DNA from: Prinia subflava
Taxonomy: Eukaryota; Chordata; Aves; Passeriformes; Cisticolidae
NCBI RefSeq assembly: GCF_021018805.1
Contig: NC_086259.1
Coordinates: forward strand, 15,767,501-15,831,500
Length of the DNA stretch: 64,000 bases
Direction of reading: 5' to 3'
Shown here: in pieces, positions 61,561 through 64,000 of the stretch
How the letters are laid out: each line of letters opens with the position of its first letter
Numbering within the stretch: the first letter of the stretch is position 1
Translations under genes and position numbers: made by a program
The notes under the pieces: model-generated
The model's input: only the letters and a program-made list of their open reading frames with translations
What the model was told of the DNA's origin: nothing
Databases searched by the model: none

Positions 61561-62777
61561 TGTGGGAGGCTTGGGGCTGCGTTTCTGTGGTTTTGGTTAT
61601 TTGTGGAAAACGTGTGACGAGATCCACAACCAGCCACCTGTTTAGCCCATTTCCACGCTGGAGCTGATAGCCAACAACACTCAGTGCCTGAGGAAGAGTC
61701 AGGTGGGAGCCCCTGAAGGGAAGGGAGCAGGAAAACTGTGATGGTTACAACACAACACACTTGTGAGGACATTTATTGATTATCTAAAGATTAAGCACCA
61801 AGTCCAACTCCACCTGCAGTTAGCAAGAAGAACAAACTGCCTCAAAAGGGTAACTCAGCACCCAAAGATGGAGGGATCCTGGATGACCTGGATGCAGGAG
61901 ATTGCTGATTTCTGGACAGGTCTCAGGCAGGGTGCCCAAGCTATGCTAGAAGCCACCCTGATCCTACTCGTGCATAAATTACTGGAGGCTCATGCAGTCG
62001 CTGAAATAACGTGGCTTGACTGTAAACACTGCAAGTAGAAATCGGTGATTTCTTTTCAAACACACTGCATGGAAACAAGATGAATGCAAGCCAAAAACTC
62101 ATGTGGCTCCGTGATAGATCACAGTGTATCACAGCTAGGAAGAAAAGGCTCGTTCTTGGCTTCAGCACGGGTGCTTGCTGCTGAAGGTAGTAAAAGTCCA
62201 GCAAAAGTTATTTTACTAGCTTGTAAGTAACAGCCCTCCCAGATCATAAATTACTTTCCTATAGGAATTTACTGTTCAGGGTAAGATGAACAACTCTAAG
62301 AAGTAGCCTGATGATGCTGTCTAAATGAATTTCATTGCAGGATGAGGATTGTGGGATTTACGGTGTGGCTTTGTTTTGTACTGCCACATTCCTGACAGGG
62401 TAAATCACCAAAGTAGCCAACTGGCCAGAGCCTGCTCCAGCCTGCTCTGGTGAGCAAGGTGGTGTGGAGAACAATAATGGGAATTCTAGCTCCCAAACAC
62501 TCAGTGGCTGAAAGTGGCAAAAGCTTGGGCTGCTCTTTGGGACATCATTTTCTCAGGGCTCGTCATGTTTTTGGATTGTGAAACAGCTTAGCTGGGCCCA
62601 GCAAAGACATGAGCTGGCAGGGCTTGGACCTGGGAGGTGGAGGGAGCAGCCCTGGCTACTTCAGCCAAAACTGCTGCATTAAACCCCCTTCTTTTAATGA
62701 GGAGGGCACAGCAAACCCCAAACAGCCAGGAGTGCCCATTCTAACAATGGGCTTTTCTCTGTGCAGGTGATTGCTAG
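61561..62777. other. Non-coding unique DNA
   Basis: No supportable gene or recognised repeat. Confidence 0.65.
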
Positions 62778-63269
62778 GGAGGGGAAGGGAGGGAGGGAGG
62801 GAGGGAGGAAGGGAGGAAGGAAGGAAGGGAGGAAGGAAGGAAGGAAGGGAGGAAGGAAGGGAGGAAGGAAGGAAGGAAGGAAGGAAGGAAGGAAGGAAGG
62901 AAGGAAGGAAGGAAGGAAGGAAGGAAGGAAGGAAGGAAGGAAGGAAGGAAGGAAGGAAGGAAGGAAGGAAGGAAGGAAGGAAGGAAGGAAGGAAGGAAGG
63001 AAGGAAGGAAGGAAGGAAGGAAGGAAGGAAGGAAGGAAGGAAGGAAGGAAGGAAGGAAGGAAGGAAGGAAGGAAGGAAGGAAGGAAGGAAGGAAGGAAGG
63101 AAGGAAGGAAGGAAGGAAGGAAGGAAGGAAGGAAGGAAGGAAGGAAGGAAGGAAGGAAGGAAGGAAGGAAGGAAGGAAGGAAGGAAGGAAGGAAGGAAGG
63201 AAGGAAGGAAGGAAGGAAGGAAGGAAGGAAGGAAGGAAGGAAGGAAGGAAGGAAGGAAGGAAGGAAGGA
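62778..63269 (+). repeat. Long (GGAA)n microsatellite
   Basis: A purine-only tract begins with GGGA and mixed GGGA/GGAA units (62778-62862) and continues as apparently perfect GGAA from 62863 to 63269, about 101 units. The degenerate left edge and perfect right side are typical of a microsatellite that expands at one end. All frames are stop-free (reading as GRKE-type repeats on plus and SFLP on minus), so the open frames of 168 to 184 codons here are artefacts. Each GGAA is an ETS-family core, and the mirror-symmetric purine strand can form triplex DNA. Assembly length may differ from the true length. Confidence 0.97.
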
Positions 63270-64000
63270 TCAGTAATCAAGGTGAATCAGCTTACAGCAG
63301 TCCTACCTATGAAAGCCACTCTTGAAGAACATGTTATATTAGGGACTGAGCATAAAAATGTTTATCTACTACAAAATTCCCTGGTTGAGCAGTAGATAAT
63401 TTCCCTCCCTTCCAAGGAACAAATTCTCCTTTTTCCTTGGCCTTCCCCACACTCCTGCACACCCAGAGACACTGACATTCTCCTACCCTTCAACCATCCC
63501 CAACCCAAGGTGGGTACCTGCACACTCTGCCCTTTCCCCTGGAGTGGTGGGGGTCTGGGGGAGTTGACAACAGAGGGCAAAACAAAACCCGCTGCACACA
63601 GTAGATTTCAGTGGAAGAAACTCTTGCACTGAAGAGTATTTTGATAGTGAGGCATAAATATGTGAAGCCTTCCCTTAGGAAAAAAAAAAATTAGTTTCAT
63701 TGCGTCCTCCAGCCTGCCTAAATCTTTTGGCACATTTCTGAATATTGCTAATGAGGTAAGGAGCAGCCGACGTCCAAATAAATTCCAGCAAGAAGTTCCA
63801 GTTTACTTTAAAGTCATTGACTCTCTTAGGAGGAGGTCAAGGCAAAGTTATTTGGTCGTGGTTTTTCTTTTGCTTCCTGTTTTAAGTTACCAAGTTCTTG
63901 TACTGTCAAAAAAACTGCTGACTTCTACCCCTCAGGTGTCTGTGCTAAAGTGGAAAATGAGCTGCTCCTTCTTTCCCCTTCTTCCTCTCTGTCTCTCTCT
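63270..64000. other. Non-coding unique DNA to window end
   Basis: No gene is supportable. An A tract lies at 63680-63690. The last 35 bases are pyrimidine-rich with a CT repeat running off the window edge, probably the start of another microsatellite. Confidence 0.6.

Noticed and set aside
62761..63325. Frames of 168-184 codons encoding GRKE or SFLP repeats
   Set aside because: They are artefacts of the (GGAA)n microsatellite, which has no stop codon in any frame.
1..64000. CRISPR arrays, operons, phage or other prokaryote-type systems
   Set aside because: The tandem arrays here have no unique spacers, gene density is near zero, and the interspersed elements (CR1, LTR, MIR-like SINE) are vertebrate. 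Nothing prokaryotic is visible.

Overview
This is a stretch of vertebrate nuclear DNA with no protein-coding exon that I can support. It is most likely from a bird, and quite possibly a songbird. The bird call rests on a 3' end of a CR1 retrotransposon (about 49700-49810), on a well-bounded solo LTR (26966-27715) of a type I associate with passerine genomes, and on the generally low density of interspersed repeats. Species and chromosome cannot be read from the sequence. Open frames are short, overlap on both strands and resemble no protein family I know. The only long ones come from tandem repeats whose unit lacks stop codons, so I list no CDS.

Layout. Positions 1-26250 are mostly unique sequence between 40 and 45% GC. 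They hold two CpG-rich blocks (3150-3520 and 8470-8960), a (CA)n tract, poly(A)/poly(T) tracts, three short old repeat remnants, and several blocks that look like distal regulatory DNA, including a CTCF-like site at 20945-20963. Two retroviral-type LTRs lie close together at 26253-26766 and 26966-27715. From 27870 to 43500 the sequence is again unique, with a strong enhancer candidate at 31195-31400 next to an old repeat.

The most unusual locus is 43540-44775. It is a CpG island split by about 893 bp of an 18-bp minisatellite with roughly 50 units. The array shows higher-order variant patterns, strong G-richness on the + strand, and stop-free frames across much of both strands. From 46600 to 51000 there are further conserved-looking blocks and the CR1 tail. 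Positions 52085-53780 hold two much older elements: a tRNA-derived MIR/CORE-type SINE with a recognisable A box, and a frameshifted reverse-transcriptase remnant of a LINE. Homeodomain-type sites lie at 55349-55376 and a candidate non-coding exon at 58213-58482. A (GGAA)n microsatellite of about 490 bp, with about 406 bp apparently uninterrupted, lies at 62778-63269.

Interpretation. The window reads as a gene desert or a very large intron, with scattered candidate regulatory elements and retroelement remains of different ages. No operon, CRISPR array, tRNA or rRNA gene, or prokaryote-like system is present. The regulatory calls are pattern-based inferences that need cross-species alignment or chromatin data.
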